DNA from: Sequoia sempervirens
Taxonomy: Eukaryota; Streptophyta; Pinopsida; Cupressales; Cupressaceae
DNA length: 64,000 nt
NCBI GenBank assembly: GCA_007258455.2
Contig: VDFB02193867.1
Coordinates: 565,705,921 to 565,769,920 of the forward strand
Direction: 5' to 3'
Shown: piece after piece, positions 46,852 through 60,300 of the stretch
Position numbering within the stretch: position 1 is the first letter of the stretch
Layout: each line of letters opens with the position of its first letter
Translations under genes and position numbers: made by a program
The notes under the pieces: model-generated
What the model saw: the letters and a program-made list of their open reading frames with translations, nothing else
What the model was told of the DNA's origin: nothing
Databases searched by the model: none

Positions 46852-47890
46852 TAGGAAAATTTATTGCCAACAATTTATTGTCAGTAATTTATTGTCAATA
46901 ATTCACTGTCAGCAATTTATTGTTGTGACATATTCATTGCATATACAATTTACCTCTAGCAATTTATCGTCGTAACATATTGATCACGTATACATTTTTC
47001 AATATTTAAATGATCAAGAATACTAAAAAAAATGTAATGAAAGTGATAATGAACAAGAAGTTGGTAGATCATTTTTTATTAAACACATTAAAGATGAAAA
47101 AATAGATTGTTGAAAGAAATATGTATCATTGGTAAAAAATTGGATTTGATATTCTTAATTATGCTAGTTGTCTAAGTTGACTAAAAATTCGATTGATTCT
47201 AGAGATAGTGTACTCTATGTTAGTGAGTTCTTTGAGGTGATGTTTAACATGATGAGAAATGTCTACATATGCTTGGATGCTATTGATGAAGACTTAAAAA
47301 GAAGTCCTAAACCAAGATGTAATCAAAGTGATGATGGACAAAAACTTTGTAGACCATATCCTATTAAGCATATTGAAGATGAATATATATAATAAATAAT
47401 ATTGGAAGCAATTTCTAAATGATATTCCTAATTAAGGTAGTAATTTGAGTTTACTAAAGAGTTAGATTGATTCTATAGTTAATTTAAAAGAACATTTTGA
47501 ATGTGAAGATATTGTTGATTCTAATAAAGTTTTTTTTTTTAAAGTTGAAAGGTTATTCTAATTAGAGATGAATTAAAAATGAAAAATAGTATTAAAAAGT
47601 GAAATATACTAGTATATACATTGAAATCTAAATTTAATTATGCAAATTTACATATAATTAGCCGATAGGCTATTTGTGTGAACTTTGCTCGGAATTTTCG
47701 TCAGCCTTCCCGGTTTTGCACTTTTCCGGTAGCTGGGAAAAGGTGGCGGGTTGTTTTCCCATTTTGATGAACTTTGGTCAAAATTTTCATCAGCCTTCCT
47801 AGTTTTTGGGGTCTCTGATGCTGTAGAAAAGGTGGCAGATTACTTTTTTTTTTAAATAAAAAATGTTTGGCGCGATGATAGAGGAGGCCA
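46852..47890. other. AT-rich spacer, no gene
   Basis: 'caatttattgtcagtaattt'-type short repeats lie at 46857-46985. A doubled ~80-bp unit ('gaactttg..tcgtcagccttcc...aaaaggtggc') lies at about 47680-47845. The frame at 47168-47392 has no recognisable features. Confidence 0.55.
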
Positions 47891-47915
47891 GCGAAATGGC
47901 ATCAACATTAATTGT

Positions 47916-49337
47916 TTATGGTTTCCGTGTAGTAGTGATGATGCAAGTAGCATTTGTCTTTAAAGTCCTTGAAAAACAAAGCGAATGCCTATGCAATTTT
48001 TGATAATGCATTGTTGGGTGCCAGTCTATGGGTTTATCTTCTTGCTCAAGATAGCTGTGAGTGAGGAGGGAAAGCTTATGTGAAGGTGGGTGGAAGTTAT
48101 TTTGAGTTTTTTGCATGCATGGATTGTTGTGTGGGTTGGGATAATTGTGTGCACATTTTTTGCAAGCAGTGGAGAAAGAACGAAGGGCAGAGAAAGCAAG
48201 TGGGAAGAGGTGTATTTGAAGGAAGTGAGAATAGATGCATATTGAAAAAACCATTTTTCGAGTATTTCTAAAATAGTTTATGTTATTTTACAAAGGGGAT
48301 TGTTGATTGTTGCTCTGTAGCTTAGTCTAAATTGTTTGGTTTATGATTTCCATGTAGCCACCATGGGTGGAAGGAAATATTGTTTTTTTTTTGTGTTTCC
48401 TGTGTTCAATTCATGTGTTTTTGTGGGCTTTTTCATCTGGGTTACTCTTGAAACCAATATTGTTTTATTGTGTCCATTGTTGTTGAAAAGACTATATAGT
48501 TTTGTGGGTTTTGGCATGTGGGTGACTGTTGGGTATATTGTTTCATTTATGGCTTGTGTTTTGTGCAAATAGATGCAAATTAGTTGATCTAGTGTGTTTT
48601 TGGTTAATCTTGAAAGTGATTTTTTTTGTGTTCTATTGGTTTTGGCTTGTGGGTGATCATTGGCTATATTGTTTCATTTATGGCTTGCTTTTTTGTGTGA
48701 ATGGTTGTAAAATAGTTAATCTGGTGTGTTTTTGGTGAATTTTTCTATTTGGGTTGCTGTTGAAACCAATATTGATTCATGTATGGTTCATGTTTTTTGG
48801 TGAAGGTTTTGAATTGGTCTATTACTACGAGCTTTCTATGTTTTGTGTGTTTTTCATATGGGTCACTGTTGAAAGGCATGTTTTTGTGGCGATGGTTATA
48901 ATGCATTGAGATAGTTAATGTTATATAGGTTGCATTGTTTTAGGGTATATTGTTACCTTTTTGAAAATGGTCTGTTGAGAAAAGACTATATAGTTTGTTC
49001 ACAACAATATTGTTTGATTTATGGTTCAACTTTTTTGGGGATGTTTTTGTATGGGTTTGTTAATATCATTTTTAGTGTTTTGTAGGTTTGACCATTTGGG
49101 TGACTGTTGATAATAATATTATTTTATTTATGGCATTCATTTTTTGGCGATGGTTGCAATGTAATAAAATAGTTAATGTTATGTGGTATATGTTTTGCAT
49201 AGGGCATTGTTCACTGTTGTTGTCTTCCTTACCCTATATTGTTTCCATTTAGCATGGTTGGGGAAAGGGTGGCAGATTTTTATTTATTTTTATATGAAAA
49301 GTGTTTGGTACACCGATAGACAAGGTGAGTGAAATGT

Positions 49338-49378
<41 letters not shown>

Positions 49379-50390
49379 AGCAGTGAGACACGAAAGTAAA
49401 AATATACTTATTTCTCAACAAAATGTTATCAAAAATTGAAAGGATATAGCCTTCTCAGGATTTCCTTCTCGAATAATAATAGTGACAAAGCCATCAAGAA
49501 ATATACTCCTTTCTAAACAAAACCTTATCTACATATATATCTATATATGTGTATATGTATATGTATAGATATGTGTGTGTATATATATGTGTGTATATAT
49601 ATATGTGTGTGTGTGTATAAATATATGTACACGTATGTATAATAGTGAGACACAAAAGTAAAAATATACTTATTTCTCAAGAAAACATTATAAAAAACTA
49701 CCTGATGTAATGAAACATAGAGTGTACAACATTAACTATTTTATTCTGTTGCAACCGTAACCAAAAAATAGAAGCCATAAATTAAACATCATTGGTTTCA
49801 ACAGTGAGACAGATGGAGAAACCCACAATATATATATTTATATATACATACATACTAACTTGAGAAATATATATATGTATATATATAGTTGTATGGTTTC
49901 CATGTAGTGGTGATGGTGCAAGTAACATTTGTCTTTAAAGTCCTTGGAAAACAAAGCAAATTTCTGTGCAATTTTCACTAACGCATTGTTGGGTGTCATT
50001 CTCTGGGTTTATCTTGTTGTTCAAGATAACTGTGAGTGAGGAGGGAAAAATTTTGTGAAGGTGCAAGTGTGTTCATCAGCTATGGAATTTCTATGAGGGT
50101 GGGTGGATGTTATTTTGAGTTTTTTGCATGCGTCAATGGTTGTGTGGGTTTTGATAATTGTGTGCCCATTTTTTGCTGGTGGTGGAGAAAGAACGGAGGG
50201 CAGAGAAAGCAAGTGGGAAGAGGTATATTTGAAGGAAGCGGGAAGAGGTGCATATTGAAAATTTTATTTGTTGAGTATTTCTAGAACAATTTATGTTATT
50301 TTCCAAAAGGGATTGTTGATTGTTGCTTTGTAGCTTAGTCTAAATTGTTTGGTTTATGGTTTCCGTGTAGCTGCCATGGGTGAAAGGCAT
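47916..50390. repeat. Pair of ~480-bp direct repeats 1.98 kb apart
   Basis: 47916-48390 and 49891-50375 share a long similar stretch: 'tggtttcc(g/a)tgtagt(a/g)gtgatg(a/g)tgcaagta' at the start, then 'catttgtctttaaagtcctt', 'gagtttttttgcatgc'-like sequence, 'cagagaaagcaagtgggaag', and 'gtttggtttatg(a/g)tttcc' at the end. The small frames in each copy are equally spaced shadows of the repeat. It is probably part of a transposon-derived block. Confidence 0.8.
49341..49374. repeat. (AT)n microsatellite
   Basis: Uninterrupted AT dinucleotide of about 34 bases. Related TA/TG/CA mixtures follow at about 49525-49640 and 49830-49885. Confidence 0.95.
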
Positions 50391-50924
50391 GTTTTTGTGG
50401 TGATGGTTGCAACACATTGATATAGTTAATGTTATACAGGTTGCGTTGTTTTAGGGTATATTGTTAACCAAAAAATAGTCATTTTCATAAACAATATACT
50501 CTTTTCTCAACAAAACCTTATCAAAATTAGAATCAATCAACAATACCTTATCATAGATAAAATAATATTCCTTGCCAAAAATAGTGGATTCACAGTAACC
50601 AACCCAAGTAAAAATATACTCATTTCTCAACAAAAGCTTACCAAAAATAGAAACAATATAGCCTTCTCAACAACACACTCTAAAAAATTAATAGTCACAA
50701 ACCCATCAAAAAAATATACTCCTTTCTGTACAAAACCTTCTCAACAATTGAAATAATACACCCTTTTAAACAACACCTTATTGAATATGATAAAATATAG
50801 CCTAACACAAAGAACAATAATCAACAATTCCTAATGTAACCAAACATGCAGTGTACAACATTAACTATTTCATTCTATTCCACCCATAACCACAAAACAC
50901 AAGAGGTTGGCCCATATACAACTA

Positions 50925-51140
50925 ATGTGTATACATATATGTGTATATATATATTTGTATGCATATATCTATATATATATATTTGTATGTATGTATATAT
51001 ATATATGTACATACATATGTATATGTATATATATATGTATATGTATGGATACGTATATATGTATACACATCTATTTAGATATAGCAGTCTTTACATAAAT
51101 AGATATTTACATGTGTGTATATATATATCTGGCTATATGT
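50925..51140. repeat. TATA/TG/CA compound microsatellite
   Basis: Mixed 'tatatg', 'catata' and 'gtatg' repeats. The Tyr/Ile/Met-rich frames across it (50846-51193) are artefacts of the repeat. Confidence 0.9.
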
Positions 51141-51939
51141 CTATGCTTTTGATAATTAAACGCCACATGAAGCACACCTGCAACTCATTTTAATAAGAAA
51201 TATATATTAAATAAGATATTATTTAAAAGGGGAAACCAAGCATTCAAATTTATTGTTTTGAGAAGATAGTTATTTATTTCGAAACAAATTTGTTATTTCT
51301 TTCATTCTTGAAAAAGGGTTTCTTATAACAATAAGCTTTCTATTAAACATGCTAAAGAACACTGGCTACCACATACATGTGCTCAACACCTTTTGAAGCT
51401 GTTAAAGGGACTATTCAAATACTCTTTTAAGGGCTAGCCTTGTCAATATTTTCTTCTTAAATATTAATATTGACAAAGCCATCCAAAAATATACTCCTTT
51501 ATGAACAAAACCTTATTGAATATTGAAACAAAATAGTCTTTTCAATAGCACCTTATGGAAAATGAAACAATATAGCCTCAAAGAGAGGAGAGTAATTAAA
51601 AATACTCGATGTAACCAAACATAGAGTGTACAACATTAACTATTTTATTGTCTTCCAACCATAAGTAGAAAACATAAGCCATCAATTAAACATCATTGGT
51701 TTCAACAACGACCTAGATAGAGAAACACACAAAATTGTAGCTATAGAGCCCATGTAGAATGATAGCCGTATAATGCAACCATAAATGAAACAATATTTAT
51801 TTCCCAAATAATATTGTCTTCTATAAAAAATACCTTATCGAAAAGTGAAACAAAATAGCCTTTTGAACAAAACAAAGTGATGCCTTTGAAACATTTTGAT
51901 GCCTTCAAAACATTTTGTTGGTTAGAATTGCTACTATAC

Positions 51940-53694
51940 AAACCTTTTCAAAATGTTGAGCTTGAGATAGGCCTTATGAGAGAAAGAATAACACAAAATT
52001 GGAGGCTATTTTATGTTCCTTGCTATGATGCTTGGCATGTCAGTAGAGTTAATGTCCCCCCTACTGATGGGAAGGGTAGTGATAGTGATACTGGTACCAT
52101 GCTATCTCCATCCCACATAGATGAATATGAGTGGGAGTTGATCTCTGGACTTGGTGCCACAAATAATGTTTTTTTTGACTAGTTGTAACTCTTGGGTAGA
52201 CAAGACATTGACCTACATCACAGGTGGGATAGCCACCATGTTCCAGATAATATTCATAGCATTGTTGAACAGTTTGTTTCAACAAGTAAATTGCATATAG
52301 CTGAAGGCACTCTTTTCTCATTTGCAATGCCCACACTTTCCCATCAACTATCCCCTAGGAAAAAGCTTTCTTTGAATATTATTGAACAACACCATCTTGG
52401 CCCATCCTCATCGTCACTGCTACATATGATCATTCAAGGAATTGCTGGCATAGGTAAATCATTCCTCATTAACAAGATATAGAGAGCATTAAATACATCA
52501 TTGAATCAGAAAATGAATCCTTTGCTTGCTTTGTTGCCAACGAGTGTTACTACCTACAATATTCATGCCTCCACAGTGCATACTGCTCTCTGGATACCAA
52601 TAAGAGATATGAATCCATTGAAAGGACAACCATTGACCATATTTCATGAGGACTTCAAACATATTAAATACATCTTAATTGATGAAATGAGCTTCTTAGG
52701 GCCAAAGTTGTTGCTTAAAATAGATAGTCAATTACGACAAGCATTCCTTGGTAGACATATGCAACCATTTGGTGGTGTGTCTATTATACTTGTGGGTGAC
52801 TTGACACAACTACTCCTTGTAATGGATAGGCCTATCTATGGTTCTCGATCCATAGCATTTGTAGTTTGGCACACTTTTAATGTTGTTTTCACGCTTGACA
52901 CTGTCTTCCGCTAGCATGGGAAATTTGATTCACAACAACAGTTTCATGAATACTAGAAATTGCCAAGCATCCCTGTTTGATTGGAAAATTCTTATGAATC
53001 GAATGAAAACCATGCTTACGTCTAAGAAAAACCAAGAGTTTGATGAGGCTATCCACTTATTCCCAACAAATAGGTTGGTTCCTTTGCACAATAGGAAAAT
53101 GGTACAACAATTAAATGTTCCAATTGCAATTAGTGCTACTGAATGTTCCCAACAAAACACACTTGATTATGGTGATGCTGGACAACTTCAAATAGAGCTC
53201 TTGCTTGCTATTGGTCAACAATTAATGTTGACAACAAATCTTTGGGTGGTAGCTGGCTTGGTTAATGGATCGTTGGGTTCAGTGAAGGCTATTGCATATG
53301 CTATGGGTGCTAGACCACCTCAATTTCCTAAACATGTTGTTGTTGACTTCCAAAACTACATTGGGCCAGCATGGGATCAAGATAATCCAACATTCATCCC
53401 TATTATCCCAATCACATGAGGCAGCTGGAGGCAACTCCCATTGACAATGGCCTAGGTGATAACAATCCATAAATCTCAAGGCTTGACACTAGAGAAAGCT
53501 ACAATAGATATTGGAAATAAAGAAAGGCAAGGGCTAACATTCACAACTCTCTCTCATGTTAAATTAATAGCAAGAATACACATAGATCCACCTTTCTATT
53601 TTGACAGGTACTCTAGGCTACATTTCAACAAATATAACGAGCTTCAAATCAAAGAAGAGGCTCGCCTCCAACAATTGTCTACATTCCCATCATG
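51940..53694 (+). pseudogene. PIF1-like DNA helicase, Helitron type, decayed
   Basis: Helicase motifs are in order. Upstream are 'DIDLHHRWD' and 'QLSPRKKLSLNIIEQHH'. Walker A is 'IQGIAGIGKSFLI', followed by 'NIHASTVHTALWIPI'. Walker B is 'YILIDEMSFLGPKLL', with 'SIILVGDLTQLLLV' after it, then 'HLFPTNRLVPLHN'. Late motifs are 'NLWVVAGLVNGSLGSV', 'VVVDFQNYIGPAWD' and 'TIHKSQGLTLEKATIDIG'. This is the PIF1 family as carried by plant Helitrons, where it unwinds DNA for rolling-circle transposition. No Rep (HUH) domain or CTRR terminus was found nearby. Stops near 52180 (two), 52481, 52912, 53417 and 53449 interrupt it, with a frame change near 52910. All but the last are one C-to-T from Gln/Arg; the last is a Trp TGG to TAG. 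Confidence 0.87.
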
Positions 53695-53699
53695 ATGAA

Positions 53700-55008
53700 A
53701 TATTTTTTTCTTCATGTTAACTATACCACTTCTCCTTTTCATTTCCATTTCAATGCTTTCACAATACCCTTGAATCCTACTATTTGTTTTCCCTTGTTCA
53801 CTCCATAGTCCAGTTCTAATCACTTTTCCCAACATTCCAAAGGTCTTACCTCTGCAGTCATTGCTAAGAGAAGTTGCTATTCAATTGTTGCCTTGTGTTT
53901 TCCCTTGCGCCCAACAAGAAACATCGGTTCATTCCTCTTCCCCACTTTCCCAAACTATTATCTATATTTAATTTTTCTTTCAATAGCTTCCTCCCCTTTA
54001 GCCAGTCATGCCGCTTCAAGGGGTATCATGTTTGAATCATTTATTTCTAACCATTTTAGATTCTAACAAATTTATATTGCAAACATTTCCAACTATTACT
54101 GTAGATCTTCACAATTTTTAATACCTTCATGCTCACAAGTTTTCCAAGGTGTTTACGTTGCAACTATATTCCATTTGTATACAAGGTAAGGCTATATGTC
54201 ATTCTTTCCATCTCTTCTTTTGCAACTACATTTAGATTTCTTTGTCACAAATGCCACAACTATATATATTTTTAAAAATAAATAACATTGATTTTAGCTG
54301 AACAAAATTGCCAGGTGCCAAAAGACAATTATATGCAATTGTCTACATATTGTCCCGTCCTCTTTGCAAAAGGTATGTTTGCATCTTGTTTATATGATCT
54401 ATTCTATTGCACATAGATTAAATATTATTTGTTACTAACTATACAACTATTTGTATTTGGTCATTTAGATATTGTCTACTAATGACACATGCTCGTTGTA
54501 CTAAACTTCAAATTCCCCTTATGTCTAACCATATTTCATTGAAATCATTTTAGATTGCAAATGTGCGTACTGAAATATATATGCACATGCCTGTGTACAA
54601 ATCTCCTAAATGTTCAATAGCTTTACGGTTGCACATTTGTATGGTGTATGGCCTTCACCTACATTCTATTTCTATAGAACATAACACTATATATCTTATC
54701 TTGCATTTCTTATTTCACAACTCCATGTCAATTTATTATTGAAAGCATTTTAGGTTAAAAATGTGTGAGCTGATATATAGATGCATATGTCTGCTATACA
54801 AATCTACTAAATGTTAAATAACTTTACGATTACACATTTGCATGGTGTATGGGTATGTGCAAGATCATGATGGGCCAAAAAGTGGCAATATGATGGGTAT
54901 GTGGTTGACAACTTTTTTTACCCAAAATTGATGAAACAAAAAGGGTTTATAAAGGAGATTCTCAGCTTTCAACCAATATAAATTATACTTTACTTTGAAT
55001 TTAATAAG
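53700..55008. other. AT-rich spacer with a ~190-bp direct duplication
   Basis: No gene was seen. Two diverged copies of one unit lie at about 54535-54665 and 54735-54860 ('gaaa(t/g)cattttag', 'aaatgtg', 'acacatttgcatggtgtatg' type words). Confidence 0.6.
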
Positions 55009-57297
55009 TGTTGTGCCCTAAGCACACATGCCCCGTTGGGAATGGGGACCCTCTTTTCTTTCGCCTTGTCGGGTCTGTCGGGGCCGCATTGTTTTGCATG
55101 CCCCTCTTTTTTTTGACATTTTGCATGGTCGATACTACCCTAAAGTTTCATCCTAAGGTCAACCGTGGTTTCCCTTTTAAATTTTGGTGCCCTCCGGGGC
55201 CTTGTGGGTTCCTTAGGCCTTTCGGCTTTGAGCTCTTCGCCCGGCTTTCGGTTCCTTTATCGGTTTCTTCATTTACCGTCCCGTGTGTTTTTCCCCTTCC
55301 TACCCTGCCCGCCCCGGTTCTCGGGGTTCCGCAAGCCAGTCGGAACCGGCTCGGAAGCCTTATCATGGATCGTGTTCGGCGATCCTCCATCGGCCGCGCC
55401 CGGGTGTTGCTCTCGGCCGCCATCAAACGGAGTGCAAAAGTCTAACGGCGGCAAACTCTCCACCGCACCCCGTCGTAAGGGCCCCAATCTTTCTGTTGCC
55501 GCCGTCGTCAAAATCGCCGAAATTCATGCGGCAGCCGTTGTTGCGCAGCCTTCCGCCAACCGGATCCCGAAGCCCTCGCCACCGCTGCTGACTCGAATTT
55601 GAATCTCACCCACTTTTGGTGCGGATGTACGTGCAATAAATGCGGCATTAATGAGCGGTTGGGTATATAAACCGTGGTCCCAATGTCTTTTTCACTTAGC
55701 GAATTTGAGCGAGTTGGAGCAGCGATTGAATTGGAGCCCACTACAGTCTGCATCATCATGATTGTCACCATCAACCTCGCTCCATCAACTCCACCAGTGA
55801 ATTCCATCAGCTTCCTACTTCGTGAGTTGAGGGTAGGCCATCCTCGTTCGCTCTCCCATCATTTTTGATCTTCTGGTGGATTTCGGTAAAACAAGCAATA
55901 AATTAAAATTACGTAAAATGAACACCTCCCCAGCGCGCCCATAACCCATATCCTAAAATTTTTCGGGGCCCATCGAAAGTCCTTCGCCATCGATTCGGGG
56001 CTTTCCCTTCCCCCGACTGTTCTTCACACAGGGCGGAAGGGCGCCCCGGGCCCGACCTCTACCTTGGCCGTCCGCCTTCACCGCTTTTTGCCCCTTCGAG
56101 AAGTCGGGCTCTTTTTGAGTGATTCATCCTCCGAGCGTCTGGACCCTGGATCTCGGGCCTCCGCAGCAAGTTTACCACCATTTTAACATCAAAATCTCCC
56201 GGCGAGGCCCCTGCTTCAGCGTCCCCGCGACCTTCTGGACTTGGCCGTCCGGAGTTCCGTCCCCGGAACTCCGTGACGTTTCCGCCGTCCCTCACGATGG
56301 AACCATGCCGGCTGCCCGACCTTCAGGCTCCGGGCTCACTTTCACTGCTGCCGGCTGCCTGACCTTCGGGCTCTGGGCTCACTTTCACTGTCACCGTCGC
56401 CCGAACTGTGCTGAAATTTCCCGGCGGCCATCAACCAGCGGTGCCCCGTCTCCTGGGCCCCGGTGGCCTCTTCGCCGTCGCTGTCTATTCCTTCGCGGCG
56501 GCAGGCGTCCCCTATCTCTCCGGTCCCCGGGTCCCGGTTCCCCTTTCGCCGCCGTTGTGCAAATCATCACCAAATTCCTTCGGCAGCCTGTACCTCACGC
56601 CGCTCCGGCCTCCGGGGACCGAACTTCACCTCGCCGTCGTCGCTGGGCCACATTCCAAATTCCTTTAGCGGCGAACCTTCGTCGACTCCCCGCCCTCTGG
56701 ACTCGGGTCATCTCCTCACCGCCGCCTTTCAGAATGATCTAATAAGCACGCGGTGGCTGTCAGCTAGCGTCCTCCCGGCCTCCGGGGCCCGGTGCTCTGA
56801 ATGTCATCCAGTCTAAAACTGTGAAACCAAACCTGATGGCGGCCGACCTTTTCCTTCCTGGGTTTCGGCCTCCGAGCTTCTGCCACTGGACTTCCGCCTG
56901 ATGTCCACCGCAGCTGGGTTCCTTCGCCTGACTGCCTTCCGGCCTGAAACCCTCGGAGCTCCCCAAATCGATCCAAATCAATCCAAATTGAAAATCTGAC
57001 TTCGACCCACGTCCTAAATCAGGCCTTTCTCCATCATGGGTCTCTTAGAACATCAAAATCTGACTAGCAGAGTCCTCGGGAGCTTTTGGTCATGTTTTCC
57101 CTTCTTGGCAGCATTCCTGCTAGGGAAGTCCGGCCCTCTGGGCCCAGATTGCTCATTTGCCCTAAAATGAAATCGATATCGTCTGAGAATTAAATTTATG
57201 ATGCATTTGATTGGTTAGTTATATAATATACTCACAATACGGGCTAACATTAACGTTTTCGGTGTTTTGTTGTGCTGACCTCGCCGTTTGCCTGCAG
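55009..57297 (+). promoter_or_regulatory. GC-rich island with TATA box and acceptor-like site
   Basis: Base composition changes sharply at about 55010 from AT-rich spacer to GC-rich sequence rich in 'ccggcctccgg' and 'cctccgggg' words, and returns to AT-rich at about 57170. Near 56306-56395 a ~46-bp unit is doubled ('gccggctgcc(c/t)gaccttc'). A TATATAA lies at 55664. The island ends shortly before a T/C-rich stretch and TTTGCCTGCAG at 57287-57297, which looks like a 3' splice site, six bases before the ATG of the next gene. The many open frames inside (both strands) are expected of GC-rich sequence and none is convincing. It may be the promoter, first exon and intron of the unit at 57303, or LTR/leader sequence of the same element. 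Confidence 0.45.
55664..55670 (+). promoter_or_regulatory. TATA box in the GC-rich island
   Basis: GGGTATATAAACC is a strong TATA context in otherwise GC-rich DNA. It lies 1.6 kb before the reading frame at 57303, compatible with a spliced leader. Confidence 0.5.
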
Positions 57298-57302
57298 GAT
57301 AT

Positions 57303-60300
57303 ATGGAATCGGCCGCAGGAACTTCAGGGGCCTCTACCGAAAAGGACAAGGGTAAGAAATCCAGAAGGGCCGCCCGTGGGAAGGACGACAAAGACCAGAT
57401 GAAGTTCCAATTTCAGGGTGAACCGCTCCAGTCGAAGGTCTCGACTGACTGGAAAGAGATCTCAGACACCAATATAGGCCAGGTGGACATTGATGAGTTC
57501 ACCCAGAGGGTCAAGGTCGACCCTAAGACAAAGAACGCCCGATTGATACGCCAAAGTGGAATTGCCAAAGCTACCAGCTTCCCTCCATCTCTAATAGCAC
57601 TTGAACTGGTAATGGCTTGCCGAGAAGTCTACCAGACGGATACCCAGACAATCGTGGACAAAGAAGGGAATATCCTTGCCGACATGTCTCTGGAAGGAAT
57701 TACAAAAACATTCCACATTCTGACATTCTCACATATGCAAGTCTCCACTTTGGAGCAGTGTCAGGTGGCATGGAATGCCAATCCATTGAACATCAAGAAG
57801 TCAATCAAGGTTTACTGGTTGAAGGAGAAGTGGGGCAGCGCTGCAAAATTTCCCTAAGAGCTGTTCCGCAGTGACTTCCACGAGGACTATCACAACTTGG
57901 TGACCATGCTAAGTAGGGTCATGGGCCTCCCAGCAGCCGCCTACTTCCAGGAGTGGATGGCTTAATATATTGAGCAAATCATACGAGGAAATGAGGACGT
58001 GAAAACCAAGATCTCGTTCGACTGGGGGAGTATCATTAGCAACTGCTTCCACGAGCAGTTCGTAAATGTTAAGAAAAGCAACAAGTTCTACATGACCTCG
58101 TACCTAGTGTACTCCTTGGCCGATCAGAGGCAGTATAGTGGAATCTTCATGGCGTCGGATGGGGATCACAAACGAGGGCTTAAGCCTTTTGACCAATACC
58201 CTCAGCTAGAATACCGCTACTTCAAAAAGGAGTACCGCCGGGTCAATGATGCCTTCATAGGCCATATTATCAGATTAATAGCCGGGGACTTCGAGAGAAG
58301 GGTATCTCACAGTGCCAGGGCACTCTTGAAGGAGTATGCCTTCTTATACATTCAATTCCCCAAGTTCACTTACATCTGTGCCCAGGGATTCACGGAACGG
58401 CCGAATAGGCTGCCGAGATACCCAAATGATAAGATTATTCTCCTAAAGCTTTCCCGGCAGCTCCAACATATTCAGACAGTCTTTAGCCAAAAACACGTAG
58501 CAGGGATCCCTTATCCCATGATCCTCGGCCAGGGCCAGTATCGACTGCAAACATCTCAATGCGCCAGCAACTCAAAAAAGGAAATCAAGGAATACAACTT
58601 TGAATGGTACACAGCTCGCCCATGGATGGACCCCCATGGCCATGTCAGGAAAGCGCTAGGACCGGCATACACCCACCAGTACCATGTTGAAGATTTCTGG
58701 GCAGATTGTAAAGATGATAAGGAGGTCCGCCAGAGACACTACATGTGAATGATAGTGCAGTTTTTAAGGAGAGTATAGCTTTTTCCGGTACCGAACCAAC
58801 TTGATGAGGATGAGTCCACCCTTGTGCACCCGAGGTACCCTGCTGTTACCGACCTGGCGATCCCCTCCATCGACTAGGATGAGCAAGAGGTCGAGGACTT
58901 GGATACCATCACCCAGCCAATCATAGCTCGCACTAAGGAGTGGGTTGATGGGCAGGTGGCACAACTGGGGCAACAGGGAGTAACTCTAACATATGAAGTG
59001 CTCAAAAGTGAGCCTAGCGCCACGGAGGATGTTACCGCCTCCCCATCAGCTGGTGAGACTTCCAAGTCTCCCCCCATCACCAGGTCCCAGAAGAGAAAAG
59101 AAGCAGAAACAACACAGTCCGGGGGCCCCAAAGAACAAGCAACAAAGGATATGGGAGGCTCATCTCCCAAGAAGCTTAAAAGTATAGTAATCACAACAGA
59201 GGCGCAACCTCCTTTGCTCCTTCCTCCCTCGACTGGTGTGCTACCTGCCTCTCAGGCCGCAACCGCCTCATCTCCCTAGGTAGTGGACATTTCAGTCCAC
59301 CTCGCCTCTTCACCCCCGGCCGGGTCCATAGTCAATATTGATTCTTCCTCGAGCATGACCACTTCCCCTTCCTCTGCTGCTGCCATGTTGCCCATCACCT
59401 CCCTGACTCTGGAAACAATACCTTCACCTGTTGCCCTTTCTAGTGTGCCCGAGGCCATTACACGACACCTGCAGAATCTTCCCCCGAGCTCTCGCAACTC
59501 CTAATGGACCCTGCTCTCCAAGCTGCCCTCGCCCAAGCCCTTGCAACTGCTCAGCTGTCGCAACCACCAATAGGTCTGCCGGCCATGGAGGCCACAATGC
59601 AGATTTCCAAGGAGATGGAAGAGCTGGAACAGGAGGCTTCAATGCCTATTGGGGAGGAGGCCGATGATTATTATGAGCAACCTAAATATGAGCATAGAAC
59701 CGTCGACAAGGTTGCCTATGAAGAAGAAGAAATAGGCTCCTCTGAGAGTGGGGATGGAGAGGATGGCTCGATCGCCAAGGAGATTATTCAGGTTTCTGAT
59801 GATGACGTTGAAGAAGAATTGGCTCTGCAGCTAAAGGATGCTAGAGAAGAGGCGAAACGGTTGCCACATAGTGAACAGGGACAGCCGCAAGAAGAGCAAC
59901 CAAACAGGGATATCATTGAGGATGAGACCCACATTGTGAAGAGCCCAGAACCCGAGGCCACTAAAGAAGAGAAGGAAGAGGAGACAGCAAAAGAATAAGA
60001 TCTCACCTAGATAGTATCCACCAAGACACCCATTAAACAACTCGTGCTTTATCAAGATTCTAACGAGGAGAAGGATGCTGCCAGGGAAAAGGAAGAACTT
60101 GAAAAGGAAAAGGAGGCAGAAATCTTGCCCCTGACTGAGACGGGTGAAGGCAGTCATGACACACCCAAGGATAAATCCGCCATGCTCGACTGGCTGGAAA
60201 AGCAACTTGAAAAGACTGCTCCTATCCTGAGTGACCCGAGGTCAAGATTGGAAGCTATCTTAGCTCGATCTCTAGCCACGACAAAGAAGGAGAAGAAGCC

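Larger units (their letters stand above)
48400..51900. repeat. Degenerate 50-60-bp repeats in both orientations
   Basis: Up to about 49250, plus-strand phrases such as 'gttgaaaccaatattgttt' and 'ttgttgaaaagactatatag' recur. After about 49380 the reverse-complement phrasing ('aaacaatatagccttctcaa', 'tactcctttctcaacaaaac') dominates, many times. The block therefore looks like a large, very diverged inverted repeat around the TA microsatellite near 49.35 kb. No gene was accepted in it. Confidence 0.55.

Noticed and set aside
47168..47392. 74-codon frame in AT-rich spacer
   Set aside because: No homologous motif, promoter context or neighbouring exon could be recognised; consistent with chance.
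50846..51193. 115-codon Tyr/Ile/Met-rich frame
   Set aside because: It is entirely a translated TATATG microsatellite.
55148..56981. Many long open frames on both strands in the GC-rich island
   Set aside because: GC-rich DNA has few stops by chance; the frames overlap each other on both strands, are Pro/Arg/Ser-rich and show no domain or start context.
59502..59506. TAATG stop-start overlap as evidence for two coupled genes
   Set aside because: The second frame reads on smoothly upstream of this ATG as protein-like sequence, so a simple frame shift in one long frame is more likely.
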